Shown here piece by piece: positions 31,273 to 40,757 of a DNA stretch of 64,000 bases (its first letter is position 1; the number at the start of each line of letters is the position of its first letter). The DNA is from Sphingomonas radiodurans. GTDB taxonomy: Bacteria > Pseudomonadota > Alphaproteobacteria > Sphingomonadales > Sphingomonadaceae. The notes beneath the pieces were generated by a model. It saw only the letters and a list, made by a program, of their open reading frames with translations. It made no database searches and had not been told where the DNA came from. The DNA is taken from assembly GCF_020866845.1 (NCBI RefSeq), contig NZ_CP086594.1, positions 3,004,001-3,068,000 of the forward strand, read 5' to 3'. The position numbers were made by a program, and so were the translations under genes.

Positions 31273-31447
31273 GGATTGGCTCGCTTTGTCTGGATCGGGC
31301 AGGCTGTACCACCCGTGGCTCCGTGCCGAGTTAGCGCATCCGTTTGATCTATGTAAGGAAGCAGTGGCCGATCGCCCGTGTGACGCCTGCTGAAAGCATT
31401 CGGAGGCAGCGAATTCTGTTGAGGCTTCGCCGTGACATCCGCTGCGC

Positions 31448-32224
31448 TTAAGCGCCCAAAATCGCCCGCGCCCGCTCCGACAGCCAGTCCACCGCCGCCG
31501 CGTGGATTCCGCGGCTGCTGGTGATCACCCCGAACGCCTGCGGGCTTGGCTTGTTGAACACCAGCGCGCCGCCCAGCGCGTCCGTCGCCAGCCCGCCGGC
31601 CTCGATCGCGATCAGCGCCGCCGCCGCAATGTCCCACTCATGCCCCCAGCGCAGCGTCGCCGCTAGGTCCGCGCGGTCGTCGGCGACCATCGCCATGCGC
31701 AGCGCGATCGAATTGGGCTTCTCGACCCGCGTCAGTTCGATGCTCATCTTCGGCAGCGCGTCGGTCGGCACGCGCGCGCCGTTCAGTGTGTCGCGCGTGC
31801 TCGCCGCGAGCGCGCGTCCGTTCAGCGTCGCGCCGCGCCCTGCCTGCGCCAGCCACACCTCGTCGCGCGCCGGCGCGTCGAGCACCCCGATCACCGCCCG
31901 GCCATGCTCCACCAGCGCCACGGACACCGCCCAGCCGGGCCGCCCGCGGATATAATCGCGCGTGCCATCGATCGGATCGACCACCCAGAGCCGCTCGCAC
32001 GCCAGCCGATCGGGCCGGTCGGCGGTTTCCTCGGAAAGCCAGCCCGCATCGGGCAGCAGCGCCGACAGCCGCGCGCGCAGCAGCTTGTTGACGGCGAGAT
32101 CGACCTCGCTAACCGGATCGCCCGGCGCCTTCTCCCACCGCGCGAAATCGGTCTGATAATGCGCCAGCGCGAGCTGCCCGGCTTCCCGCGTGACGGCCGC
32201 GATCGCTGCCGCCAGATCATCCAC
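31448..32224 (-). CDS. cysQ: Inositol monophosphatase family protein, CysQ-like 3'(2'),5'-bisphosphate nucleotidase
   Basis: 258 residues of the lithium-sensitive phosphatase superfamily. The metal-binding motifs are SEETAD, the signature WVVDPIDGTRDYIRG and WDIAAAALIAIEAGG. The order and the N-terminal SEVDLAVNK best match CysQ, which removes PAP made by sulfate assimilation; an inositol or histidinol phosphatase cannot be excluded. Its start overlaps the end of the pmbA gene on the same strand by 8 bases. Confidence 0.82.
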   Translation of the reverse strand: MDDLAAAIAAVTREAGQLALAHYQTDFARWEKAPGDPVSEVDLAVNKLLRARLSALLPDAGWLSEETADRPDRLACERLWVVDPIDGTRDYIRGRPGWAVSVALVEHGRAVIGVLDAPARDEVWLAQAGRGATLNGRALAASTRDTLNGARVPTDALPKMSIELTRVEKPNSIALRMAMVADDRADLAATLRWGHEWDIAAAALIAIEAGGLATDALGGALVFNKPSPQAFGVITSSRGIHAAAVDWLSERARAILGA

Positions 32225-33563
32225 CAGCTACGGTCATCCCGTCGATCCGCACCGTTGGCACGTTGGTGCCATAGCGGAATTCCAGGTCGTTCGCCGGCGT
32301 CAGATTGGCGAACATATCCTTCAAGTTGCTCGCGATGGTGAACTCGGCGACCGGGCGGGTAATCTCGCCGTTCTCGATCAGGAAGCCCGCGGCGCCGCGG
32401 CTGTAATCGCCCGTCACGCCATTCACGCCCTGGCCGATCAGCTCGGTGACATAGACGCCGCGCACGATATCGCCGATCAGTGTCGCGACCGTCACGTGCC
32501 CGGCGTGCATGAAGAGGTTGCTGGTCGTCACGCCTGGCGCCCCGGCGATGCCGCGAGCGGCATGGCCGGTCGGTTCCAGCCCGAGCTGCCGCGCCGAAGC
32601 CGAATCTAGCAGCCACGTCTCGAGCACACCGTCCTCGACGATCGCCGTCGGCGACACCGGAAGCCCCTCGCCATCGAACGGCCGCGAGCGCAGCCCATGC
32701 GGACGGTGCGGATCGTCCGAAATCGTGATGCCCGGCGCGAATACTGCAGTGCCCATCGCCTCGAGCAGGAAGCTCGTCCGCCGCGCGATTGCCTGGCCCG
32801 AGATCGCGCCCGTCAGATGCCCGAGCAACCCGGCACCGACGCGTGGGTCGAACACCACCGGCAGCGCCGCGCTTTCCATCTTCGCCGGGTTCAACCGCGC
32901 CACCGCGCGCTCGCCGGCACGCCGTCCGATCTCGGCCGGCGTATCGAGCCGGTTGCGGTGCCTTGAAGAGGTGAACGCGTAATCGCGCTGCATCCCGCTG
33001 CCTTCACCTGCGATCACGCTGGCGGACAGGCCGTAGCCCGTAGTTGAATAGGCGCCGGCAAAGCCGTGGCTGGTCGCGAGCGCCCACAGGCTGTGCGAGG
33101 CACTCGCCCCGCCGCCTTCGCTGTTGGTGACGCCGGCAACCGCGCGTGCCGCCTCTTCCGCCTCGAGTGCCGCCGCGCGCAATTCGGCCGGCGAAACCTC
33201 ACCGGCATCGTCCAGATCGAGCAGCGGCGGCGCGCCCTTCATCAGCCGCGCCTCTGGCGCAAGCCCCGCCCAGCGATCTTCCGGCGCCTCGCGCGCCATC
33301 GCGACCGCGCGCTCGACCAGCGCATCGAGCGCTTGCGGCGATAGGTCGGACGTCGAAACGCTCGCCGAGCGTTGCCCGACGAATACGCGCAACCCCAGAT
33401 CCTCGCTCTCGGAACGCCCCACATCCTCCAGCTCGCCGAGGCGGACCGAAATCTCGGTCGAGGCATCGGCGGCGAACACGGCGTCGGCGGCGTCTGCCCC
33501 CGCCCTGGTAGCACGGGCAACGATATCGGCGGCGCGTTCCTGCGCCTCGGTCGGACTAAGCAT
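32217..33563 (-). CDS. pmbA: TldD/PmbA family metallopeptidase
   Basis: 448 residues of the TldD/E (PmbA) family. Segments seen include LRVFVGQRSASVSTSD near the N-terminus, GYGLSASVIAGEGSGMQRDYA, PVVFDPRVGAGLLGHLTGAISG in the middle, and GVYVTELIGQGVNGVTGDYS. The family member lacking the zinc histidines (TldE/PmbA) forms a heterodimer with TldD; I do not see the HExxxH of TldD, so PmbA fits. Related complexes degrade peptides and mature modified antibiotics. TldD is not in the window. Confidence 0.87.
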   Translation of the reverse strand: MLSPTEAQERAADIVARATRAGADAADAVFAADASTEISVRLGELEDVGRSESEDLGLRVFVGQRSASVSTSDLSPQALDALVERAVAMAREAPEDRWAGLAPEARLMKGAPPLLDLDDAGEVSPAELRAAALEAEEAARAVAGVTNSEGGGASASHSLWALATSHGFAGAYSTTGYGLSASVIAGEGSGMQRDYAFTSSRHRNRLDTPAEIGRRAGERAVARLNPAKMESAALPVVFDPRVGAGLLGHLTGAISGQAIARRTSFLLEAMGTAVFAPGITISDDPHRPHGLRSRPFDGEGLPVSPTAIVEDGVLETWLLDSASARQLGLEPTGHAARGIAGAPGVTTSNLFMHAGHVTVATLIGDIVRGVYVTELIGQGVNGVTGDYSRGAAGFLIENGEITRPVAEFTIASNLKDMFANLTPANDLEFRYGTNVPTVRIDGMTVAGG

Positions 33564-33595
33564 CCGGCCGACTTAGGGCGCGCCGCCGCCGGTTG

Positions 33596-34510
33596 CTAGA
33601 GCCTCGTCCCAACCACCACGCACGCCAGGAACATCAGCAACCCCGCAAAGCGGTTGGCGCGGAACCGCGCCAGCGCCCCCGCGCCATCGTCCGGCCGCAG
33701 CGTCGCGACTTGCCACACCAGGTGCAGCCCCACCGGCAGCAACGCCAGCATCACCAGCGGATCGGGCCGCCGCAGCCACAATGCCGCGCCCCACAGCGCC
33801 AGCGCCGCGGCGTAGCAAACCGCCGTCCCGCCGCGCACGTGCCGCCCCATCCGCAACGCCGACGATCGCACCCCGATCAGCGCATCGTCCTCGCGATCCT
33901 GCAGCGCATAGATCGTGTCATAGCCGATCACCCACGCGATCGACCCGGCGTACAGCAGCAGCCCCGGCGCTGCGAGTGATCCCCACGAGTCCAACCACCC
34001 GACCAGCGCCGCCCAGGAAAATACCAGCCCCAGCCACGCCTGCGGCCACCACGTGATGCGCTTCATGAACGGATAGGCCGCGACCAGTCCAAGGCTCGCC
34101 ACCGCCAGGATCGCCGTATCGAGCCGCAACTGCAGCAGCACGACGAACCCGAGGAGCGACAGCAGCGCCAGCCACACCCATCCCGCCCGCACCGACACCG
34201 CGCCCGACGCGATCGGCCGCGATCGCGTCCGCGCGACGCTCGCGTCGAGCTCGCGGTCGATGATGTCGTTGTACACGCACCCAGCGCCGCGCATCGCGAT
34301 GCTGCCCGCCAGCAGCCACGCGATCAGATCCCAGCGCTCGATCGCCGCCCCCGCCAGCGCCACCGCCCACGCGCCCGGCCAGAACAACAGCCACCAGCCG
34401 ATTGGCCGGTCGAACCGGGCGAGCAAAGCGAACGGCCGGATCGCAGCGGGCAAAGCGGCGACAAGCCCGCGATGCTCGCTGTCCGGGGTAATGTCAGGAT
34501 GGGCGGTCAC
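33596..34510 (-). CDS. ubiA: 4-hydroxybenzoate polyprenyltransferase
   Basis: 304 residues with about eight or nine membrane helices. The two aspartate-rich prenyl-diphosphate sites are YNDIIDRELD (residues ~95) and LQDREDDALIGVRS (~215). The N-terminal FDRPIGWWLLFWPGAW is typical of UbiA, which attaches the isoprenoid tail in ubiquinone synthesis. pmbA lies 32 bases downstream on the same strand, so they may be co-transcribed. Confidence 0.94.
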   Translation of the reverse strand: MTAHPDITPDSEHRGLVAALPAAIRPFALLARFDRPIGWWLLFWPGAWAVALAGAAIERWDLIAWLLAGSIAMRGAGCVYNDIIDRELDASVARTRSRPIASGAVSVRAGWVWLALLSLLGFVVLLQLRLDTAILAVASLGLVAAYPFMKRITWWPQAWLGLVFSWAALVGWLDSWGSLAAPGLLLYAGSIAWVIGYDTIYALQDREDDALIGVRSSALRMGRHVRGGTAVCYAAALALWGAALWLRRPDPLVMLALLPVGLHLVWQVATLRPDDGAGALARFRANRFAGLLMFLACVVVGTRL

Positions 34511-34528
34511 CCGCGCCTCCTATCGCCG

Positions 34529-35284
34529 CTAGCGTCCCGTCGCCAGCACCTCGACCTTGCTGTCCTCGAGATACACCGCGCTCAGCACGCCCGATTGATA
34601 CGCGCCGGTGTCCACCCCGATGCGGTTGCCCGGCATTTCCACCTTCGGCGTGATCGTATGGCCGTGAACGATCACCGCGCCATGATCGCGCGGATCGTCG
34701 AGGAATTCCTCGCGGATCCACAGCAAGTCGCGGCGCTGCTGCTTGCGCAGCGCGACCCCCGGCTTCACCCCGGCATGGCAGAAGAAATAATCACCCGACG
34801 TTGCAGTCAGCGGCCAGCTGCGCATCCACTCGATCCACTCGGGCGTCACCGCGGCACGCAGCTGCTCGATATAGTCGCCCGCATCCTCGCCATCGAACGG
34901 CGCCAGCCCGAAGCTCGCCGCCGCTTCCTCGCCGCCATTGCGCATCCAGTTGGCGAACATCATCGGATCGCGCTCGCAGGTCCGGATGATCATTTCCTCG
35001 TGATTGCCCAGCAGCGTCACCACGCCCGGCGCCTCGTGCCGCATCCGATCGAGCCACTGCAGCGCGCCGCGCGAGTCGGGCCCGCGATCGACGATGTCGC
35101 CCAGGAAGATGATGTGCATCGTTCGCGGCGCCGGCCGCGCGGCCGAATGCGCCGCGATCATCCCCCAGAGTTCGTCGAGCAGGTCGACGCGCCCGTGCAC
35201 GTCCCCGACGGCATAGATCCGCTCGCCACGCGCCGTGCTCGGTGCCCGATCGCGCCGGCCGAGGTTACGAAGCGCCTGGAAGAT
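34529..35284 (-). CDS. Metallophosphoesterase / serine-threonine protein phosphatase-like, probable ATC start
   Basis: About 251 residues. The calcineurin-type motifs are GDVHGR, LGDIVDRGPDSRG, LLGNHEEM, then two later histidines (FFCHAG, VIVHGH), so it is a di-metal phosphatase of the bacterial PPP group. The first normal start codon in the frame (GTG, 35200) lies inside GDVHG and would remove the first metal ligand. A stop (TAA) occurs at 35301, and between it and 35200 there is no ATG, GTG or TTG. ATC at 35284, 7 bases after GAGAGG, opens the plausible N-terminus (IFQALRNLGRRDRAPST). Confidence 0.75.
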   Translation of the reverse strand: MFQALRNLGRRDRAPSTARGERIYAVGDVHGRVDLLDELWGMIAAHSAARPAPRTMHIIFLGDIVDRGPDSRGALQWLDRMRHEAPGVVTLLGNHEEMIIRTCERDPMMFANWMRNGGEEAAASFGLAPFDGEDAGDYIEQLRAAVTPEWIEWMRSWPLTATSGDYFFCHAGVKPGVALRKQQRRDLLWIREEFLDDPRDHGAVIVHGHTITPKVEMPGNRIGVDTGAYQSGVLSAVYLEDSKVEVLATGR

Positions 35285-35354
35285 GGGAAAGCCTCTCGAT
35301 TATCGTCGTTACCCTAAACGTGGCACAAACCATTCGGTGTCACAATCGTGCCAC

Positions 35355-36362
35355 CTAGGCGAGCAAACCCATCGCGCGCTGCGTTTGCGCCAGCACCGGC
35401 GCCGCCAGGTCACGCGCCTTCTCCGCACCCCGCGCCAGAATAGCGTCGATCGCCCCGCGGTCGTCGAGCAGCCGCAGCATCTCGTCGCGTATCGGCGCGA
35501 GCTTGGCCACCGCCAGATCCGCCAGCACCGGCTTGAACTGCCCGAACCCCTGGCCGGCGAACTCCGCCACCACATCCTCGGGCGTGCGATCCGCCAGCGC
35601 CGCGAAGATCGTCACCAGGTTGCGCGCCTCCGGCCGGCCCTCCAGCGCCTCCCAGCTATCGGGCAGCGCCTCGGGATCGGTCTTCGCCTTGCGGAACTTG
35701 TCTGCGATCACGTCGTCGCCATCGATCAGCTTCAACACCGATTGCTCCGACGGGTTGGATTTCGACATCTTGGCCGACGCATCGCGCAGGCTCATGATCC
35801 GCGGCGCGGCCTTACTGATCAGCGGTTCCGGCAGGGTGAACAGCTCGGTCGCATAATCGAGGTTGAACTTCGTCGCGATATCGCGCGCCAGTTCGAGATG
35901 CTGGCGCTGGTCGTCCCCGACCGGCACGTGCGTCGCATTGTACAGCAGCACGTCCGCCGCCATCAGCACCGGATAATCGTAGAGCCCGACCGAGGCACCC
36001 TCGCGGTTCTTCCCCGCCTTGTCCTTGAACTGCGTCATCCGGTTCAGCCAGCCGACCCGCGCGACATTGTTCAGCAGCCACGCCAGCTCACTATGCGCCG
36101 GCACGCGCGTCTGGTTGAACAGGATCGATCGCTCGGGGTCGATCCCCGCCGCGACCAGCGTCGCGGTCATCTCGATCGTTTGCGCGGTGAGGTCCGCCGG
36201 CGCGATGAACTCGGTCAGCCCGTGGAGGTCGGCGATGAAATACATCGTCTCACCGCCGGCGGCCTGGATCTCGTCCTGCATCGCCACCCACTGCTTCACC
36301 GCGCCGAGATAATTGCCGAGGTGAAGGTTACCGGTGGGCTTGATGCCCGAAACGACGCGCAT
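35355..36362 (-). CDS. trpS: Tryptophanyl-tRNA synthetase
   Basis: 335-residue class Ic aminoacyl-tRNA synthetase. The HIGH-like motif is in VSGIKPTGNLHLGNYLGAV at the N-terminus and the KMSKS loop is AKMSKSNPSEQSV. The tryptophan pocket region YPVLMAADVLLYNATHVPVG is present. The length is normal. It lies 9 bases after the murJ stop on the same strand. Confidence 0.96.
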   Translation of the reverse strand: MRVVSGIKPTGNLHLGNYLGAVKQWVAMQDEIQAAGGETMYFIADLHGLTEFIAPADLTAQTIEMTATLVAAGIDPERSILFNQTRVPAHSELAWLLNNVARVGWLNRMTQFKDKAGKNREGASVGLYDYPVLMAADVLLYNATHVPVGDDQRQHLELARDIATKFNLDYATELFTLPEPLISKAAPRIMSLRDASAKMSKSNPSEQSVLKLIDGDDVIADKFRKAKTDPEALPDSWEALEGRPEARNLVTIFAALADRTPEDVVAEFAGQGFGQFKPVLADLAVAKLAPIRDEMLRLLDDRGAIDAILARGAEKARDLAAPVLAQTQRAMGLLA

Positions 36363-36371
36363 GAAACGATC

Positions 36372-37931
36372 CTATCGACGAACTAACCGCTTCACGTCGG
36401 CCAGCCGAAACGCGCCGAACAGGAAGGTCGCGGCGAAGTAGACGAGCGCGCCCGCGCTGACCAGCACCAGCATCGCCCCCCAGCGGTGCAGGCTCGGCCC
36501 CGTCGTATAGGGCTGGAACAGATCGTTCGCGAACCACATCACCACGCCCATCAGCACCGCGGCGAGCGCGAGCCGCCACGCCCGCCGCCGCAACTGCGCG
36601 TCCGCCACGAAATGCCCGCGCGCCACCAGCGCGCGCCACAGCAAGGCGACATTGACGGTCGAGGCGAGTGCGGTGGCCAGCGGCGGCCCCATGTGCCCCA
36701 GCGGCTTGATCAGCGCGAGGTTGAGCACGAGGTTCACCACCATCGAGATCGTCGCGAACCGCACCGGCGTGCGCGTGTCCGAGCGCGCGTAGAACCCCGG
36801 CGTCAGCACCTTGACGAGGATGTACGACGGCAGCCCGATCGAGAACGCCGCCAGCGCCTGCGCGGTATTGATCGTATCGACCGGCGTGAACGCGCCATGC
36901 TGGAACAGTGCCGCTACGATCGGCTGCCCGCACAGCACCAGCGCCGCGGTCGCGGGCAGGGTGAGGAACAGCGCCAGCTCGAGCCCGCGGTTCTGCGTCT
37001 CCATCGCCGCCACCTCCTCGCCGCGGCCGAGCTGCGCCGAGATCGTCGGCAGCAGCACCGTGCCCAGCCCGATCCCGATCAGCCCGAGCGGCAGCTGGTT
37101 CAGCCGGTCGGCGAAATAGATGTAGCTCACCGATCCCGACGACAGCAGGCTCGCGGCCAGCGCAGTAGAAACGACGAGGTTGATCTGCACCGCCCCCGCG
37201 CCCGCGGCGGCAGGCCAGATCAGCGACAACAGCCGCTTCACCTCGGGATTGAGCGTTGGCCGCTTGAGCTGCAACGAAACGCCCGCCTGCCGGCACGCCC
37301 AGATCAGCCACAGCAATTGCAGCGCCCCCGCCACCGTCACGCCGATCGCCTGATTGCGCGCGGTGAGCAGCGGCTCGGTCTCGTGAAAGAACAACAGCGC
37401 CGCGATCAGCGTGAGGTTCAGCAGGATCGGCGCGGCGGCCGCGACCCAGAAACGATGCAGCGAATTGAGCATCCCGCCCAGCAGTGACACCAGGCTGATC
37501 AGCATCAGATAAGGAAAGGTGATCCGCGACAGCTCGACCGCGAAGGCGAACTGCGCCGGGTTGGCATCGTTGAACCCGCCCGACAGCACCCAGGTCACCG
37601 GCCACGCCGCCAGCTCCATCACGATCGTGAACACGATCAGCGCCGGCAGCAGCACCGACAGCGCGTTGCTCGCGAACGCCACCCCATCGGGCAGCCCACG
37701 CCCCTCCATGTCCCCCACCTTGCGGTTAAACATCGGAATGAACGCCGCCGAAAACGCACCCTCGGCAAACAGCGCGCGAAACATGTTGGGCAGCCGAAAC
37801 GCGATCAGGAACGCATCCGACGCAAACCCCGCGCCAACGAACCGCGCGAAAAGCGAATCGCGCACCAGCCCGAGGATCCGGCTGGCAAGCGTCAGCCCAC
37901 CGACCGATCCGAGCGCACGGGCGAGGTTCAT
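36372..37931 (-). CDS. murJ: Lipid II flippase MurJ
   Basis: 519-residue polytopic membrane protein, about 14 helices, that moves lipid II across the inner membrane for peptidoglycan synthesis. The MviN signatures LASRILGLVRDSLFARFVGAG at the N-terminus, NMFRALFAEGAFSAAFIPMF, and SRITFPYLMLISLVSLLGG are all present. trpS follows 9 bases after its stop. The 272 bases upstream hold a long palindromic repeat. Confidence 0.95.
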   Translation of the reverse strand: MNLARALGSVGGLTLASRILGLVRDSLFARFVGAGFASDAFLIAFRLPNMFRALFAEGAFSAAFIPMFNRKVGDMEGRGLPDGVAFASNALSVLLPALIVFTIVMELAAWPVTWVLSGGFNDANPAQFAFAVELSRITFPYLMLISLVSLLGGMLNSLHRFWVAAAAPILLNLTLIAALLFFHETEPLLTARNQAIGVTVAGALQLLWLIWACRQAGVSLQLKRPTLNPEVKRLLSLIWPAAAGAGAVQINLVVSTALAASLLSSGSVSYIYFADRLNQLPLGLIGIGLGTVLLPTISAQLGRGEEVAAMETQNRGLELALFLTLPATAALVLCGQPIVAALFQHGAFTPVDTINTAQALAAFSIGLPSYILVKVLTPGFYARSDTRTPVRFATISMVVNLVLNLALIKPLGHMGPPLATALASTVNVALLWRALVARGHFVADAQLRRRAWRLALAAVLMGVVMWFANDLFQPYTTGPSLHRWGAMLVLVSAGALVYFAATFLFGAFRLADVKRLVRR

Positions 37932-38012
37932 GCGATTACTCCGTTGGCGCTAAAGCCGTTCGTCACACGCCCCACTGGTCCGTCACACGCCACCCCCGTT
38001 CGCCCGCCGCAC

Positions 38013-38192
38013 CCGTTCGTCCCGAGTAGGGATCGAGCGCAGTCGAGAGCCCGTATCGAGGGATGTTGGCCCAGGCTGTCCCCCATCCGTTCGCCCTGAG
38101 GAGGTGCTGAGCCGAAGGCGAAGTGCCGTCTCGAAGGGCATGTGCTTCGAGACCGCATTTCGACAAGCTCAATGCTTCCTCAGCACGAACGG
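38013..38192. repeat. Two-part intergenic repeat with inverted ends, between murJ and secB
   Basis: The ends CCGTTCGT (38013-38020) and ACGAACGG (38185-38192) are inverted. Inside, CGTTCGCCCTGAGGAGG near 38090 pairs imperfectly with CTTCCTCAGCACGAACG at the right end, and CGAAGGCGAAGTGCCGTCTC is typical of a widespread sphingomonad intergenic element. It fills most of the 272-base gap; no gene is seen in it. Confidence 0.75.
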
Positions 38193-38203
38193 AGGTATCA
38201 GAA

Positions 38204-38716
38204 TCAAGCCTGCCCGAAATTCCCCGCCGCCAGCTGCGCATCCCGCTGCGCCGACTGCTGATGGTACAACGCGTTGAAGTCGATCGGCTCCAGCAGCAGC
38301 GGCGGGAAGCCGCCGTCTCGGATCGTGTCGGCCACCACGCGGCGCGCGAAGGGGAACAGCAGCCGCGGCGCTTCGCCGAGCAGGAAGGGCTGAATCGCAT
38401 CTTCCGGCACGTTGCGCAGCCCGAATAGCCCAGCATAGGCCAGCTCGACCAGAAAAGTGACGCGGCCGTCGTTCTCGGCGCGAACATCGATCTTCAGCGT
38501 CACCTCGAAGGCATCTTCCGCCACCTGGTTCGATGCGATGTCGAACTGCACGTTGATTTCCGGCCCCTGCGTGTTCTGGAACACCCCCGGCGCGTTCGGG
38601 TTCTCGAACGACAAGTCCTTCACATATTGTGAGATAAGTCCGACGGCAGGGGCGGTATCCATGCCGTTCGGCTGGGGAGTCGATGGGGTCTCGGCGCCAA
38701 AATCCTGCTCGTCCAT
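38204..38716 (-). CDS. secB: Protein-export chaperone SecB
   Basis: 170-residue tetrameric cytosolic chaperone that delivers unfolded preproteins to SecA. Conserved segments are SQYVKDLSFENPNAP, VTFLVELAYAGLFGLRNVPED and LLFPFARRVVADTIRDGGFPPLLLEPIDF. ATG 38716 has GAGG upstream and an acidic N-terminus (MDEQDFGAE); a GTG at 38752 in frame would add 12 residues. It is divergent from the Tim44-like gene, a pairing common in alphaproteobacteria. Confidence 0.95.
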   Translation of the reverse strand: MDEQDFGAETPSTPQPNGMDTAPAVGLISQYVKDLSFENPNAPGVFQNTQGPEINVQFDIASNQVAEDAFEVTLKIDVRAENDGRVTFLVELAYAGLFGLRNVPEDAIQPFLLGEAPRLLFPFARRVVADTIRDGGFPPLLLEPIDFNALYHQQSAQRDAQLAAGNFGQA

Positions 38717-38868
38717 GTCGTCGTTCCTCAAGGATTGATCGTCGCGCGGCACGGCCGCACGCAGTGTCGCGCCGCGTAGCAGGCGGTCGACGTCACTTCA
38801 ACGCCAGCACCCATTTGAAAGACGGCGCGTTGGCGCCTATGTTGGAGACCCAGTGTATCGGAGGCCGA

Positions 38869-39516
38869 GTGACTTTCTACATCGTCTTACTCGCCATGGT
38901 GGCGGCGTTTCTTGCGCTCCGGCTCTATTCGGTGCTCGGCAAACGCACCGGCCATGAACAGCCATTGCCGAAACCGGCGGAAGAGCGTGTCGCCTCCACG
39001 GCATTGCCGCGCGCTGCCGAGCCGGTCCGCGAAGTCCGCGATACCGCACCACGCCCGTTCGAGGGCAATGCCGAAGCCGGCATTCGCGCGATCGTTGGCG
39101 CCGAATCGGGCTTTGACGTCGTCCGCTTCGTTGAGGGCGCGCAGGCTGCGTACCGCATGATCCTCGAAGCCTATTGGGCTGGAGACGAGGCAACGCTCCG
39201 CGAACTCGTCGCCCCCGAAGTTGCCGCTGCGTTCGGCGAGGCGATCGCTGCGCGCAACGAATCTGGTCAGGTTCTTGCCAACCGCCTCGTCTCGATCGAG
39301 CGCGCCATGATCACCGCCGCCTCGCTGCAAGGCAAAGAAGCGCGGATCACCGTACGCTTCGATGCCGATATCGCTGCGGTGACGCGCGACGCCGACGGCA
39401 ACGTCATCGCTGGGTCGACAACCGACGCGGTCGAGACTCACGACGTATGGACGTTCGCGCGCACGCTGCGCAGCAGCGATCCGAACTGGAAGCTCGCGGA
39501 CACCGACGAGGCGTGA
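38869..39516 (+). CDS. Tim44/TimA family membrane-associated protein
   Basis: 215 residues. One N-terminal membrane segment (TFYIVLLAMVAAFLALRLYSVLG) is followed by a linker and a C-terminal Tim44-like domain (FVEGAQAAYRMILEAYWAGDEATLRELVAPEVAAAF, split in two conserved parts, then DVWTFARTLRSSDPNWKL). Bacterial members lie next to secB and are related to the mitochondrial import motor part Tim44. GTG 38869 follows GGAGG; ATG 38839 is an alternative. The stop overlaps mltA's GTG. Confidence 0.88.
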   Translation: MTFYIVLLAMVAAFLALRLYSVLGKRTGHEQPLPKPAEERVASTALPRAAEPVREVRDTAPRPFEGNAEAGIRAIVGAESGFDVVRFVEGAQAAYRMILEAYWAGDEATLRELVAPEVAAAFGEAIAARNESGQVLANRLVSIERAMITAASLQGKEARITVRFDADIAAVTRDADGNVIAGSTTDAVETHDVWTFARTLRSSDPNWKLADTDEA

Positions 39517-40757
39517 AGACGCTTCGTCGAGTTTCCACGCTGGCCGCGGCGCTGGCGCTGTCGGCATGCGTCGGCGGCGTGGCGCCTCCCACGGCCGGCC
39601 CACGCGTTCCACCGCCCACGACGACCGGGGCCGTCCGCCAGCCGGTATCGGCGACACCCATCTCGCCAGTCGCTGCGGCAACTGCTACCGGCGCGATCAC
39701 CGCGGCAACCGCCGGCGTGGTCGCCGGGCCCCCGATCGCCAGCCTGCCGCTCACCGGTGACAGCGCCGCCCGCGCGCTTGCTGCCTTCCGCATCTCCTGC
39801 CCGTCGCTGGTCCGCCGCACCGATCCGACCGGGCTGACCCGCGGTTCCGATTGGAAGCCGGCGTGCGATGCCGCGGCCGGCGCCTCGGGCGATCCACGCG
39901 GCTTCTTCACCCGCTTCTTTGAAAGCGTGCAGGTCGGCGACGGCAAGGCCTTCGCGACTGGCTATTACATCCCCGAAATCGCCGGCTCGCGCGAATATCG
40001 TGACGGCTACGCCCCGATCTACGCCCGGCCGACCGATCTGGTCGATGTCGATCTCGGCCTGTTCTCGACCGAGCTGAAGGGCAAGAAGATCCGCGGCCGC
40101 GTCGATGGCAGCAACTTCGTGCCCTATTTCGATCGCACCGCGATCGAGCAGGGCGCGCTCACCGGCAAGGCGCGCATCCTCGGCTATGCCGCCGATCCGG
40201 TCGAGCTGTTCTTCCTTCAGGTCCAGGGCTCTGGCCTCGTGCGCCTGCCGAGCGGCGAAATCCTTCGGATCGGCTACGAAAGCCAGAACGGCCGGGACTA
40301 TACCGGGATCGGCAAGCTGATGCGCGATCGCGGCCTGCTCGCGCCGGGCCAGGCGAGCATGCAGGGCATCGTTGCTTGGCTCCACGCCAATCCCGAGCAG
40401 GGCCGCGCGATCATGCGCGAGAACAAGAGCTACGTCTTCTTCCGCCTGCTCGATGGCCCGCCGCTCGGCGCGATGGGCCTGCCCGTGTCGGATCAAGCGA
40501 CGGTCGCCGCCGACACGCGCTTCGTGCCGCTCGGCGCGCCGGTGTTCCTGTCGATGGATCGCACCGACGCGACCGGGCTGTGGGTGGCGCAGGATACCGG
40601 CGGCGCGATCAAGGGCACCAACCGCTTCGACACCTTCTGGGGTGCTGGCGCCGAGGCACGCGCGATCGCTGGCGGCATGAGCGCACGCGGCACCGCCTTC
40701 CTGCTTTTGCCCGTTGGCACGCTGGCTCGGCTCGGTGTCGCGCAGCCTCGCCCTTGA
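39513..40757 (+). CDS. mltA: Membrane-bound lytic murein transglycosylase A
   Basis: 414 residues. A lipoprotein signal peptide with the lipobox LSAC (cysteine at ~20) is followed by a Pro/Thr-rich linker, the MltA barrel (FFTRFFESVQVGDGKAFATGYYIPEI) and a 3D domain containing the catalytic aspartate (VAQDTGGAIKGTNRFDTFWG). It cleaves peptidoglycan glycan strands with anhydro-ring formation at the outer membrane. GTG 39513 overlaps the preceding stop (GTGA), so it is coupled to the Tim44-like gene. Confidence 0.93.
   Translation: MKTLRRVSTLAAALALSACVGGVAPPTAGPRVPPPTTTGAVRQPVSATPISPVAAATATGAITAATAGVVAGPPIASLPLTGDSAARALAAFRISCPSLVRRTDPTGLTRGSDWKPACDAAAGASGDPRGFFTRFFESVQVGDGKAFATGYYIPEIAGSREYRDGYAPIYARPTDLVDVDLGLFSTELKGKKIRGRVDGSNFVPYFDRTAIEQGALTGKARILGYAADPVELFFLQVQGSGLVRLPSGEILRIGYESQNGRDYTGIGKLMRDRGLLAPGQASMQGIVAWLHANPEQGRAIMRENKSYVFFRLLDGPPLGAMGLPVSDQATVAADTRFVPLGAPVFLSMDRTDATGLWVAQDTGGAIKGTNRFDTFWGAGAEARAIAGGMSARGTAFLLLPVGTLARLGVAQPRP

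Noticed and set aside
31273..31447. Gap between the BLUF and CysQ-like genes
   Set aside because: I looked for a promoter palindrome, small ORF or RNA and found nothing convincing.
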